Source: JBDTCS01 sp039923455 (lineage in GTDB: Bacteria; Bacteroidota; Ignavibacteria; Palsa-1295). Taken from it: a DNA stretch of 6,506 nt. The position numbers and the translations under genes are program-made. Below are positions 1 to 6,506 of this stretch, piece after piece. Location: NCBI GenBank assembly GCA_039923455.1, contig JBDTCS010000127.1, positions 1 to 6,506 on the forward strand, written 5' to 3'. The notes beneath the pieces were generated by a model, which saw nothing but the letters and a program-made list of their open reading frames with translations, had not been told where the DNA came from and made no database searches. Each line of letters starts with the position of its first letter. Position 1 is the first letter of the stretch.

Positions 1-2889
1 ATTTCCGCGACCTTCGAGATCCGTCGTGATCGTGATGGCGTGAGCGATCGAATCCATACATATCTGCGTAGCGTGAAAATTCGAGGCCGGTAGAGTGTCT
101 TGAAAAACAAATTTATGAGCACTTCCGTCTGTCCAATTTTGATTCCTATAATTTTCAGTTCTTGTCGTCGCTGGCTTTTGGTATAAGAAAGAGTCCTGGT
201 GCATGACGACTACGCTTGAGTTTGGAATACCAACCGAATAGGGACGGCTCGTAGAAGGAATGCTCCAATCCTTGTTCACGCCGGTCGAAGGATTTCGAAC
301 ACCGGACACTGCCTGATCAAAAACAATGCGACCATGATCGTAGAAATGATTGAGTTGATTGCTCTTCGGATAATCTATCCGTGGCGCAGCCATCATCTGC
401 ATGGGCTCGGGCAGCGTATCCATCAACCTTACTAAAATGCCATCACCGGCATTGAGCCATACCTTTAGTGAATCGTTCGAACCAACGCCAACATAAGGTG
501 TCCAGATTGCCCCCGGATCAAGCCCCCCGGTTGTATCCATTACATCCATTATCCTGTGCGGGCGCTTGAGTTTGAGCATGATTAATCGTCGGTCGATAGT
601 AGTTGTATGTGCTGCCGCATCACCTGCAACGGAATCGTAGCTATCATCCGTCCGCGTGTTTGTGATGTATAGCATCGTATCGCCTGCGGGTGATTGCCAA
701 ATACTGACATGCACGAAAGTCTTATTCGCTGTGTCGGTACCCATGCGAAGCGTATCGAGTTGCATCGAATCGTTATATGTGCGAACGCTATTATACACAT
801 ACGGCGAGATATCTCCCGAATTTCCCTCCGTCGCAAAACGATCTATAATATACTTTGAATGATAGAGAGTGTCGCCGTACCGATGTACGACGGGCAGCAC
901 GGCTTTCGCAGAATCAAAGCGCTCCTTCCAACCAACCCACATCACGCGTGAGCGGGCTGTGTCGTTATCATTAACGGTAAAGGTGTCGAACATCTTACTC
1001 GTATCCCCATTCCAATTCATGATGCCTCCATTGATGCCAAAGTTGGAAGCGTTGTTCAGATCATAGAGCATGAGTCCGTTAGATCCTGCGCTTATAGCAA
1101 GATGCGCGAGCACTTTGAATTCAGTGCCGGTCGGAGGAAAGAGACTGCCCCAAAACACGGTCTTATATCCTGTGGTACCGTGTCCTGATCCATAAACCGG
1201 TCCAGCACCAGATTGTAAGGCCGTGAAGTATCGCTGGTGCAACGAAGCATCAAGTGTGTTCGCGCGCGTAGTTGCTCGCTGCGCCATTCTGTGACTCTTC
1301 ACGTACCACTGATACTGCCCCTGTGCAGCATTGAGATATCCATTCCGCGAGTATGGCTGCACGCTTGGAAGCTGTGTGATGGGGCTAATGTCTATCGGTA
1401 CGAATGCTCTTTCCCAAACATGCAGCAGGCTATCGTTCGCGGTGACGACTCGTTTCGGTCTGCTAAAGTGATAGTCGATCGCGTATGGCTCGATGATAAA
1501 TGCTTTAGGATCGGCATAATTAGCTGAGTCGAGCCAACCTTGCGCTACGCCTTCGGTTGCATAGCGAACAGTGTTCGGGAGTCCGTTGTGATAGGTTGCG
1601 TTCGAGTCATTCAGGATCGTAATATATTCGAGCTTACCATGTGAGGAATCACGCAGTAATTTCGTCACGCGTTTGATCATACGTTCATCTCCAATCGGTA
1701 CCTCTTCGGCTCCCCAAATGTAGGTAACGGAATCTTGAAACCGAGTGGTCAATCGCTTCACCATTCCGATCAATATCGAATCGTTACCAGATGTGAGGTC
1801 TTCCCCGCTGCCATACTTCGCACCGTTTGCCGGGCCAAAATCGGTGTTGCCCATGTCGATCAATTTGCGAACAGTGGTATCAACAAGTTCGGATGAATCG
1901 ACATGACCCGTTGTGAGTTCGAGGTAATCTGCATAGACCGTATCGATACCAAACCAGTAGAGCCGAAAGTTCGTGGTGTCTGTGATTACTTGCGATGTGC
2001 AATGAAAGCGCAACGTGTCGTATACGCCCGTACCTGCATTCGGAAATCGCGAGCCGGTATAAACAGTGTCGTCGAGGATTGTTATCGGCGTATGTCCCTT
2101 TTGTTTTTGTGTGATGGTGAAGCGCAGAAGTTTCTCTGGCGTAGTGGGATGATTGTTTGAGACTTTCAGTCGAATCGTGCACAACAACTTTCGATTTATT
2201 CTCGGGTGTTGATGCCAAGGGTTCGTCGCTCCATTTCTGTTCTCGGTGCTATCCACCGCGAGAAATGTGGGCTCCCAATACGCACTATCGAATACACCTG
2301 CGGCATCTCGGCCTTGCATCATTTCAACCGCATTGGAATCATGATAGTATGGACTGCTAACCGCGTACGATGGCGACGAGGCACCGGTTACTTTTACATC
2401 CTTGCCTGTAAGTCCGGTGTGTTTCAGAAATCCGTAATACTGCTGCACCAGATCGGAACTTGTATCGTGACGTTCGCACTCGAAGCGCACGAACGGCGCC
2501 TCGGTAAGATCAAACTCGATCGAACTTGAGATTAAATACTTTAGCTTTCCGATCATCGCTCCACCGAAGATCATCGAATCGGGCGTTGGGTGATCAAAAT
2601 ATGCGCTCGCGTTTCGCAACTCGCAATTGAATCCGAGCACTGAATCGGCCCAAAGGTTAACGTATCGATCAGAATCTTGCCACATCGGCCCGAACTGCTC
2701 GCGTCGCCAGCCATGCAACAGCACGGAGTATGCGGTTCGATCAAATGCGCTAAAGCCTGTAAGCACGAAACCCGCACTATCTGCACGCCGAGATGGATGT
2801 TGTGCGTTCGCTGTATTCCAACACGCATCGCCAACTTGCATCAACAATACAGCGCAAAAGAGTGCGACCACAATGCGACTTGCTTTCAT
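1..2889 (-). CDS. Large secreted protein of unknown family (gene X), C-terminus beyond the window
   Basis: The minus frame has no stop from the ATG at 2889 to position 1, giving 963 codons with the 3' end missing. Residues 1-29 form a signal peptide: MKASR, a hydrophobic core, then cleavage after A-N-A before Gln30. Residues about 210-325 read like a beta-sandwich ending in FRLYWFGIDTVYADYLEL (308-325), as in jelly-roll domains. Residues 727-747 (VHVSIWQSPAGDTMLYITNT and on) and 796-822 (with VWLNAGDGILVRL) resemble the beta-sandwich that often follows a glycoside hydrolase barrel. That is inference; I see no catalytic motif and assign no enzyme family. Asp-Ser and Asp-Thr pairs are frequent throughout. 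A T9SS sorting domain would be expected past the left edge but is not visible. The start at 2889 is chosen because of the signal peptide and because a duplicate start at 6184 has a different upstream sequence. The frame is also open upstream to 3336, so an automatic caller may wrongly extend it. No Shine-Dalgarno sequence is evident. Confidence 0.85.
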   Translation of the reverse strand, partial: MKASRIVVALFCAVLLMQVGDACWNTANAQHPSRRADSAGFVLTGFSAFDRTAYSVLLHGWRREQFGPMWQDSDRYVNLWADSVLGFNCELRNASAYFDHPTPDSMIFGGAMIGKLKYLISSSIEFDLTEAPFVRFECERHDTSSDLVQQYYGFLKHTGLTGKDVKVTGASSPSYAVSSPYYHDSNAVEMMQGRDAAGVFDSAYWEPTFLAVDSTENRNGATNPWHQHPRINRKLLCTIRLKVSNNHPTTPEKLLRFTITQKQKGHTPITILDDTVYTGSRFPNAGTGVYDTLRFHCTSQVITDTTNFRLYWFGIDTVYADYLELTTGHVDSSELVDTTVRKLIDMGNTDFGPANGAKYGSGEDLTSGNDSILIGMVKRLTTRFQDSVTYIWGAEEVPIGDERMIKRVTKLLRDSSHGKLEYITILNDSNATYHNGLPNTVRYATEGVAQGWLDSANYADPKAFIIEPYAIDYHFSRPKRVVTANDSLLHVWERAFVPIDISPITQLPSVQPYSRNGYLNAAQGQYQWYVKSHRMAQRATTRANTLDASLHQRYFTALQSGAGPVYGSGHGTTGYKTVFWGSLFPPTGTEFKVLAHLAISAGSNGLMLYDLNNASNFGINGGIMNWNGDTSKMFDTFTVNDNDTARSRVMWVGWKERFDSAKAVLPVVHRYGDTLYHSKYIIDRFATEGNSGDISPYVYNSVRTYNDSMQLDTLRMGTDTANKTFVHVSIWQSPAGDTMLYITNTRTDDSYDSVAGDAAAHTTTIDRRLIMLKLKRPHRIMDVMDTTGGLDPGAIWTPYVGVGSNDSLKVWLNAGDGILVRLMDTLPEPMQMMAAPRIDYPKSNQLNHFYDHGRIVFDQAVSGVRNPSTGVNKDWSIPSTSRPYSVGIPNSSVVVMHQDSFLYQKPATTRTENYRNQNWTDGSAHKFVFQDTLPASNFHATQICMDSIAHAITITTDLEGRGN

Positions 2890-2898
2890 TCTCGATAC
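2726..2898. repeat. 173-bp direct repeat, left copy
   Basis: This segment matches 6021-6193 in the same orientation, base for base without gaps. The 7 mismatches in 173 positions (about 96% identity) are at 2755, 2782, 2819, 2852, 2863, 2874 and 2876. It holds the first 54 or so codons of gene X plus the 9 bases before its ATG (GTATCGAGA on the minus strand). Similarity stops abruptly at both ends. In the gene X frame 3 of the 7 changes are silent and 4 change a residue (Arg to His, Ile to Leu, Ala to Val, Trp to Leu). Confidence 0.93.
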
Positions 2899-3336
2899 TT
2901 GCCGTCCAAAAATATCCAGTACCTGCACAGACACAACACCTGCTTCTGGTATAGCAAACGAAATCGTGCTCTGGTTTCGGAGAGGATTCGGTGAAGCCGC
3001 AAGCGCGAGATTTACGCTACTTACGTTCACTCTCGCCCGTTTGAAGGTGCTATCTTCAGACATCCTTCTTTGCGAAATAATATCCTGCCATAGTGCGCCT
3101 GCTGTCTTCAAGCCCGCACCAATGCGTCTAAACTCTAATTGTCCACTCGTTGGTGTCGCCTGGTTGAGAACTATGGATCGCAAGGTTCCTCGTAACCTCG
3201 GCGCTGAGTCGCAGAGATACATCGAATCGAGTCGATACTTGAACACACCTGTCGAATCGACGAAATCCAGTGCATACTTTACAGAATCCAAATAGAAACG
3301 AAATATTGAATCGTTATTCGGACGTTTCCCGTTATG
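2899..3336 (-). pseudogene. C-terminal remnant of a T9SS-secreted protein, broken inside its sorting domain
   Basis: The minus frame is open here for 146 codons, bounded upstream by a TAA at 3337-3339 and with no convincing start. The first part has the Asp-Ser-rich style of surface proteins in this window (for example FRFYLDSVKYALDFVDSTG). The last 40 or so residues are the first half of a T9SS type A sorting domain: ALAASPNPLRNQSTISFAI (PNP at 2983-2991), then VVSVQVLDIFGRQVS. The family normally continues for about 40 more residues with a G-x-Y-x-x-R/K-like strand and a basic C-terminus. Here the sequence changes at 2898 straight into the gene X signal peptide, in the same frame (GRQVSR-MKAS). 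Both ends are therefore lost, and the piece was probably brought in by recombination. A working T9SS signal needs its C-terminal part, so this one should not function. Any transcript through it would enter gene X. Confidence 0.75.
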
Positions 3337-3347
3337 TTATTAGGTGA
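3337..3347. other. Junction between two divergently oriented, 5'-truncated gene remnants
   Basis: To the left the minus frame carries coding sequence running left; to the right the plus frame carries coding sequence running right. Both lack their 5' parts, so this is not a normal divergent promoter region. The minus frame meets TAA at 3337-3339 and the plus frame meets TGA at 3345-3347. The exact breakpoint cannot be fixed to the base without the parental genes. No inverted repeat or insertion-sequence end is evident. Confidence 0.5.
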
Positions 3348-3569
3348 AGGAAGGAATCGGCTTTAGGACACGTACTCCCGGACCTTCCCGTAGATTTACG
3401 TGTATTCGACCAATTAGGCAGAGAGGTTGAGGTACTAGTCAATCGAGATGAATCCAAAGGATTCCATGGGGTTAGCTTTAATGCGTCTTCGCTTAAAGCG
3501 GGTGTTTATTATGTAAGACTCTCCGCAGGTCTTGCAAATGAGTCAGTAAAAGTAACACTCATTAAATAG
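3348..3569 (+). pseudogene. 3' remnant of a second T9SS-secreted protein: end of the sorting domain with stop codon
   Basis: The frame is open from just after TGA 3345-3347 to TAG 3567-3569, 73 codons with no ATG, GTG or TTG start. From about residue 11 it matches the second half of a T9SS type A domain: LPVDLRVFDQLGREVEVLV, a linker, then SSLKAGVYYVRLSAG and a final VKVTLIK. The PNP motif and first beta-strand that should precede are absent. The stop lies 9 bases before the ATG of the next gene, which suggests two T9SS-secreted proteins once stood in tandem, perhaps in one operon. It shares the V-x-V/D-x-x-GR-x-V strand with the minus-strand remnant to its left, so the two are not halves of one domain split by a simple inversion. 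Confidence 0.75.
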
Positions 3570-3578
3570 TCCATTTTG

Positions 3579-6008
3579 ATGTTGAAAATATTGTTTTCAA
3601 TGCTTTTCCTCCTTTTGGTAGGAAGTGGCGATTTGCATGCACAGCCAGTTCGGGACACCGTCCCTAAAATTCTTTTTGGGAAAATAACGGGGGGTACGCC
3701 GATTAAAGATGTGCGATTCCTGAAATCGTCACTGAACCCTGAGGGCGGCACCGTCCTCCTGACCGATAGCTATGCCGATCCACACGTGCGTTTCGTCACT
3801 GCTAGAGAATTCTCGGTTAATGGAATAGGAAATCTCTTCGTTTCATTTGATGATGGGTTAACCTACTTCGTTTCGACGGGCAATGGGTTAGACAGCGGCC
3901 TTGTCTACGACTCACTCACTGCCGAGAATAGCTCCGTTTTCTACAAAAATTCGCACTCAGTTTATGGCAGTTTCTATCACCTTGGCGACGGCAATCACAT
4001 CTATCGTGTGACTTACAGAGACGCCGGTGACAGTGCAGATGTGGCCATCAGCATCGACAAGGCGCGCACTTGGTCCAACGTGCGGGCCTTTGCGGCCAGT
4101 ATAGAGAAACCACTGCAGTTTGAATCTGATCCCTCCGGTCAACGCATATCAGTGATGACCGGCTACGCGCCGCTTGGCACTTTTCATTCAATCTATTCGA
4201 GTTCAAACGCGGGAAGTTCCTGGTCACAAATCTGGCCGGACCCTACACTTCCCGAACAGGCCCGACCTAGTACTTGTCAATGGTGGGATACACTCCATGG
4301 GGTTATTATTGCCGCACCCTCGAACGGGACGGGATATATTGCTAACACAAGCGATGGTGGCAAGAGTTGGTTTGCAGTGGTAACCGACACCAGCCGAGTG
4401 TTTTATGATAAGTTACATGACTTGGCCTTCGGTGACAACTACAGTTTAACGCTCATCCCCCCGTCCACATTAGCACTGGGATCAACATTAGCAATCGCAG
4501 ATGTCGTATCTCGCGATGGTGGCAAATCGTTCACAGAGGATACCACACAGCCAGGTTTTGTTGCTGCCTCCGATTCTGGACGCTTGGTCGGATTGTATCC
4601 GAGTCAGGTTCGGTATCCCTTTGATGTCGGCACGATTGTCTCCTTTTCTGAAGACAACGGTATTTCCTGGCATCCGTCGAACTTCGGAAATAACTATTTA
4701 AGGCTAAGCACCGTCGCATTTAGAGACAAAATGCACGGTCTGCTCTTTTCCCAAATTAAACCTGTTGCTCGTACTTCGGACGGCGGCCATACTTGGGTCG
4801 TTATAGATTCACAACATTACTATGGAATATATGACAATTATTTTGGGGATATTCGTGCGAGTGATGGTCCAGACCGCGGATACTATTCTGCTGTGTTTGG
4901 CATACAGTATTTTGATTCTACCAATTTCGGTCAGAGCGACACGGCCTGTCAGGTCTTTTATACCAGCGATCGAGGGACGAATTGGAAAATGCTCTTGAAG
5001 CCGAACTCGCTTAAGGCATATACGATTGATGCCTCGGATGGCGTACTCTGGCTGGGCGGTACAGGGTTTATCATTCATTCGCCCAATGGCGGAAGTTCTT
5101 TCGATCGATTTGCCCTGAAAACGGAAGCTAGGCATGTGTTTGTTAAGGCTTTTCACGGTGGCTCCTGCTGGGCGGGAAATTCAAAGGAGCTCTATCTAAC
5201 AAGCAATGTTGGCCGGTCATGGTCGTCGAATCTTGCGTTAACTATTCCTGCATATTCCTCCGATTCGGACTATGCCTGGACTCCTATGAACGGTCGGGAG
5301 GCGTTTGCCAGCGTTTTCGGAAGTAACACGATTTACAAGACCAGCGACGGTGGTTTGACGTGGCAACTTGTCTCATCAGGTAGAGTACCTGTGGCTGCGA
5401 TCGACTCTACTCATTGGCTTTACAAAGTTCCGATCACGAACGCCTATGAGGTTTCCCGAGATGGAGGAAGTCATTTCGATACGGTCGCTGCAACCGGTGG
5501 CCACGGCCCATTCGTGTTTGTAGATTCTCTTAGATGGTTCTCTCAGTCCGGAATCATGACCACAAACGGAGGGCGAACATGGGATTCAATTCCAGGGTGG
5601 CAATTCACGAAGCAATTTAGATTCACCATCATCGATTCAACGATAGCTTTTGGCTCGCGCGACTTTTACGGATTAGCGCGCCTCGATATGCCTTATTTCC
5701 GTGGTACAGCACAAGGCGTGCCAAAAGAGCAGCCAAACGACGTGCAGCTCTTGTCGTCGATTTCGGTCTATCCACAGCCTGCTCGTGCGACCTCCACGAT
5801 TCAATTCGATCTCGCGAGGGATGCGAACGTACGAGTAATGGTATTCAATGTCGAAGGCCAGCGGATCCTCGGTGGAGGCTCACATCTGCTCTCGTCAGGA
5901 CGTCATCAGGTGAAGTTCGGTGTGGATCGTTTAACAGCGGGGGATTATTTTGTCCGAATTGAGACCTCAAACGAATCACAAACGCTAAAGATCGTCGTCG
6001 TCAAATGA
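3579..6008 (+). CDS. Secreted Asp-box (BNR/Ycf48-like) beta-propeller protein with T9SS type A sorting domain
   Basis: Complete gene of 809 codons. The ATG at 3579 is preferred over the TTG just before it because the signal peptide then begins MLKILFSMLF and is cleaved after L-H-A before Gln22. About 13 Asp-box motifs (S/T-x-D/N-x-G-x-x-W/F) are spaced 35-69 residues apart between residues 89 and 668. Clear ones are TSDGGKSW (257-264), SRDGGKSF (311-318), TSDGGHTW (399-406), TSDRGTNW (462-469), TSDGGLTW (588-595) and TTNGGRTW (661-668). In sialidase, sortilin and Ycf48-type folds such motifs mark propeller blades, so one large or two smaller propellers are expected. Residues about 727-809 form the sorting domain (SISVYPQPARATSTIQFDL, with PQP in place of the usual PNP, then LTAGDYFVRIE and a final IVVVK). 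The Asp-boxes alone do not imply sialidase activity, and no catalytic Arg triad or Tyr/Glu pair was identified. Surface adhesion or binding is the likelier role, by inference. No clear promoter or Shine-Dalgarno sequence precedes it. Confidence 0.9.
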   Translation: MLKILFSMLFLLLVGSGDLHAQPVRDTVPKILFGKITGGTPIKDVRFLKSSLNPEGGTVLLTDSYADPHVRFVTAREFSVNGIGNLFVSFDDGLTYFVSTGNGLDSGLVYDSLTAENSSVFYKNSHSVYGSFYHLGDGNHIYRVTYRDAGDSADVAISIDKARTWSNVRAFAASIEKPLQFESDPSGQRISVMTGYAPLGTFHSIYSSSNAGSSWSQIWPDPTLPEQARPSTCQWWDTLHGVIIAAPSNGTGYIANTSDGGKSWFAVVTDTSRVFYDKLHDLAFGDNYSLTLIPPSTLALGSTLAIADVVSRDGGKSFTEDTTQPGFVAASDSGRLVGLYPSQVRYPFDVGTIVSFSEDNGISWHPSNFGNNYLRLSTVAFRDKMHGLLFSQIKPVARTSDGGHTWVVIDSQHYYGIYDNYFGDIRASDGPDRGYYSAVFGIQYFDSTNFGQSDTACQVFYTSDRGTNWKMLLKPNSLKAYTIDASDGVLWLGGTGFIIHSPNGGSSFDRFALKTEARHVFVKAFHGGSCWAGNSKELYLTSNVGRSWSSNLALTIPAYSSDSDYAWTPMNGREAFASVFGSNTIYKTSDGGLTWQLVSSGRVPVAAIDSTHWLYKVPITNAYEVSRDGGSHFDTVAATGGHGPFVFVDSLRWFSQSGIMTTNGGRTWDSIPGWQFTKQFRFTIIDSTIAFGSRDFYGLARLDMPYFRGTAQGVPKEQPNDVQLLSSISVYPQPARATSTIQFDLARDANVRVMVFNVEGQRILGGGSHLLSSGRHQVKFGVDRLTAGDYFVRIETSNESQTLKIVVVK

Positions 6009-6020
6009 TGCAGGAATGGA

Positions 6021-6184
6021 GAGTATGCGGTTCGATCAAATGCGCTAAAACCTGTAAGCACGAAACCCGCACTATCGGCACGCCGAGATGGATGTTGTGC
6101 GTTCGCTGTATTCAAACACGCATCGCCAACTTGCATCAACAATACAACGCAAAAGAGCGCGACCACAAGGTGACTTGCTTTCAT
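6021..6184 (-). pseudogene. Truncated duplicate of the gene X 5' end (signal peptide plus about 25 residues)
   Basis: From the ATG at 6184 the first 55 residues match the start of gene X with 4 substitutions: MKASHLVVALFC against MKASRIVVALFC, later A to V and W to L, then an identical stretch HPSRRADSAGFVLTGFSAFD. At 6020 the similarity ends. The frame then runs antisense into the 3' end of the Asp-box gene for about 23 meaningless residues and stops at 5945. The start sits 32 bases after the acyl-CoA synthetase stop on the same strand, so this looks like the original operon position of gene X. It could still give a short exported peptide, but nothing suggests a function for one. Confidence 0.85.
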
Positions 6185-6193
6185 TCTCGATAC
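6021..6193. repeat. 173-bp direct repeat, right copy
   Basis: Partner of the repeat at 2726-2898, offset by 3,295 bases. Differences are at 6050, 6077, 6114, 6147, 6158, 6169 and 6171. Its left edge is 12 bases after the stop codon of the Asp-box gene. Its right edge is 9 bases upstream of the duplicated ATG, beyond which the flanks of the two copies are unrelated. Confidence 0.93.
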
Positions 6194-6216
6194 GTTTCAC
6201 ATGGTCCATGCAATGT

Positions 6217-6506
6217 TCATGCCCTTGCAACTTTATAGAGCGATTCGATGAGTTCTTCGTAACGCTTTTCCACTTCTTTGCGACGAATCTTTAGCGTGGG
6301 AGTCATCATACCGTTTTCGACAGAGAAGGGTTCTGCGAGCAATGCGAATCGGCGAACGCGTTCGTAGGATGCAAGATTTATTTGCGATGCTTCGAGTTCT
6401 TTTTCGATTAGCTCGCGAACAGATTTTGCGAGCACGAGATCTTTATCTTCCGTTGGCATCGCCAAGCCTTTTGCGGTAAAATACTCACGAACATTTTCGA
6501 AATTCG
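6217..6506 (-). CDS. Long-chain acyl-CoA synthetase (AMP-forming), C-terminal end only
   Basis: The last 96 codons of a gene entering from the right edge; the stop is TGA at 6217-6219. The visible part is the small C-terminal lid domain of the ACSL/FAA1-type long-chain fatty acid:CoA ligases, which make acyl-CoA from fatty acid, ATP and CoA in two steps. The recognisable block is FALLAEPFSVENGMMTPTLK followed by IRRKEVEKRYEELIESLY; the family keeps E-P-F-x-x-E-N-G-x-x-T-P-T-x-K, and the Lys after T-P-T-L corresponds to the conserved lysine that helps adenylate formation. Full-length relatives are about 600 residues, so some 500 are outside the window. An apparent start inside the visible part (TTG near 6465) is only an internal codon, because the frame stays open to the edge. 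It probably formed an operon with gene X, whose duplicated start lies 32 bases downstream. Confidence 0.88.
   Translation of the reverse strand, partial: NFENVREYFTAKGLAMPTEDKDLVLAKSVRELIEKELEASQINLASYERVRRFALLAEPFSVENGMMTPTLKIRRKEVEKRYEELIESLYKVARA

Noticed and set aside
1237..2529. Several plus- and minus-strand frames of 67-112 codons inside gene X
   Set aside because: They overlap the 963-codon open frame, which has a signal peptide and coherent beta-strand patterns, while they show none.
2677..2994. Cysteine-rich plus-strand frame that recurs at 6005-6238 and looks like a conserved small protein pair
   Set aside because: The similarity is only the DNA repeat read on the wrong strand. 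All seven differences alter residues in this frame, and the reverse frame encodes a good signal peptide.
2627..3295. A 222-codon open frame on the plus strand
   Set aside because: It lies opposite the gene X signal peptide and the sorting-domain remnant on the minus strand, both recognisable proteins. Its own translation shows no domain.
3509..3751. An 80-codon minus-strand frame over the start of the Asp-box gene
   Set aside because: It is antisense to the sorting-domain remnant and to the signal peptide of the Asp-box gene, and has no recognisable content.
2726..6193. Reading the repeat-bracketed block as a transposon or integron cassette
   Set aside because: There is no transposase, integrase, terminal inverted repeat or short target-site duplication. 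The 173-bp repeats are coding sequence of gene X, not element ends.
6194..6216. Near-palindrome CATGGTCCATG between the synthetase and the duplicated start
   Set aside because: The arms are only 5 bases with no T-run or conserved context, too weak to call a terminator or operator.

Overview
The window looks like part of a Bacteroidota/Ignavibacteria/Kapabacteria-type genome. Three separate reading frames carry type IX secretion system (T9SS) type A C-terminal sorting sequences, two intact genes start with signal peptides cleaved at A-x-A|Q, and start codons lack clear Shine-Dalgarno sequences. No RNA gene, CRISPR array, transposase or integrase was found. The lineage is inferred from these traits, not from a marker gene.

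Layout. (1) 1-2889, minus strand: a large secreted protein of unknown family ('gene X'), open for 963 codons and cut off by the left edge. (2) 2899-3336, minus strand: the C-terminal part of a different surface protein, ending halfway through a T9SS sorting domain and running in frame, without a stop, into the ATG of gene X. (3) 3348-3569, plus strand: the second half of another T9SS sorting domain, with a normal stop but no start. (4) 3579-6008, plus strand: an apparently intact 809-residue secreted Asp-box (BNR) beta-propeller protein with its own T9SS sorting domain. (5) 6021-6184, minus strand: a truncated second copy of the 5' end of gene X. (6) 6217-6506, minus strand: the last 96 codons of a long-chain acyl-CoA synthetase.

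The main finding is a rearrangement. A 173-bp segment covering the gene X start (signal peptide and about 55 codons) occurs twice in the same orientation, at 2726-2898 and 6021-6193, with 7 mismatches and no gaps. The copies bracket 3,122 bp carrying the Asp-box gene and two broken T9SS gene ends. The right copy lies 32 bp downstream of the acyl-CoA synthetase, which looks like the native site of the gene X start. The left copy is attached to the gene X body. Recombination between the repeats would remove 3,295 bp and put an intact gene X directly behind the synthetase. The pattern fits insertion-duplication or shuffling among T9SS-secreted surface-protein genes. A misassembly at a repeat could produce the same picture and must be excluded first.

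There is no sign that the genes form a common pathway. The link among the surface proteins is their shared export route: Sec signal peptide, then T9SS passage across the outer membrane, guided by the C-terminal domain.
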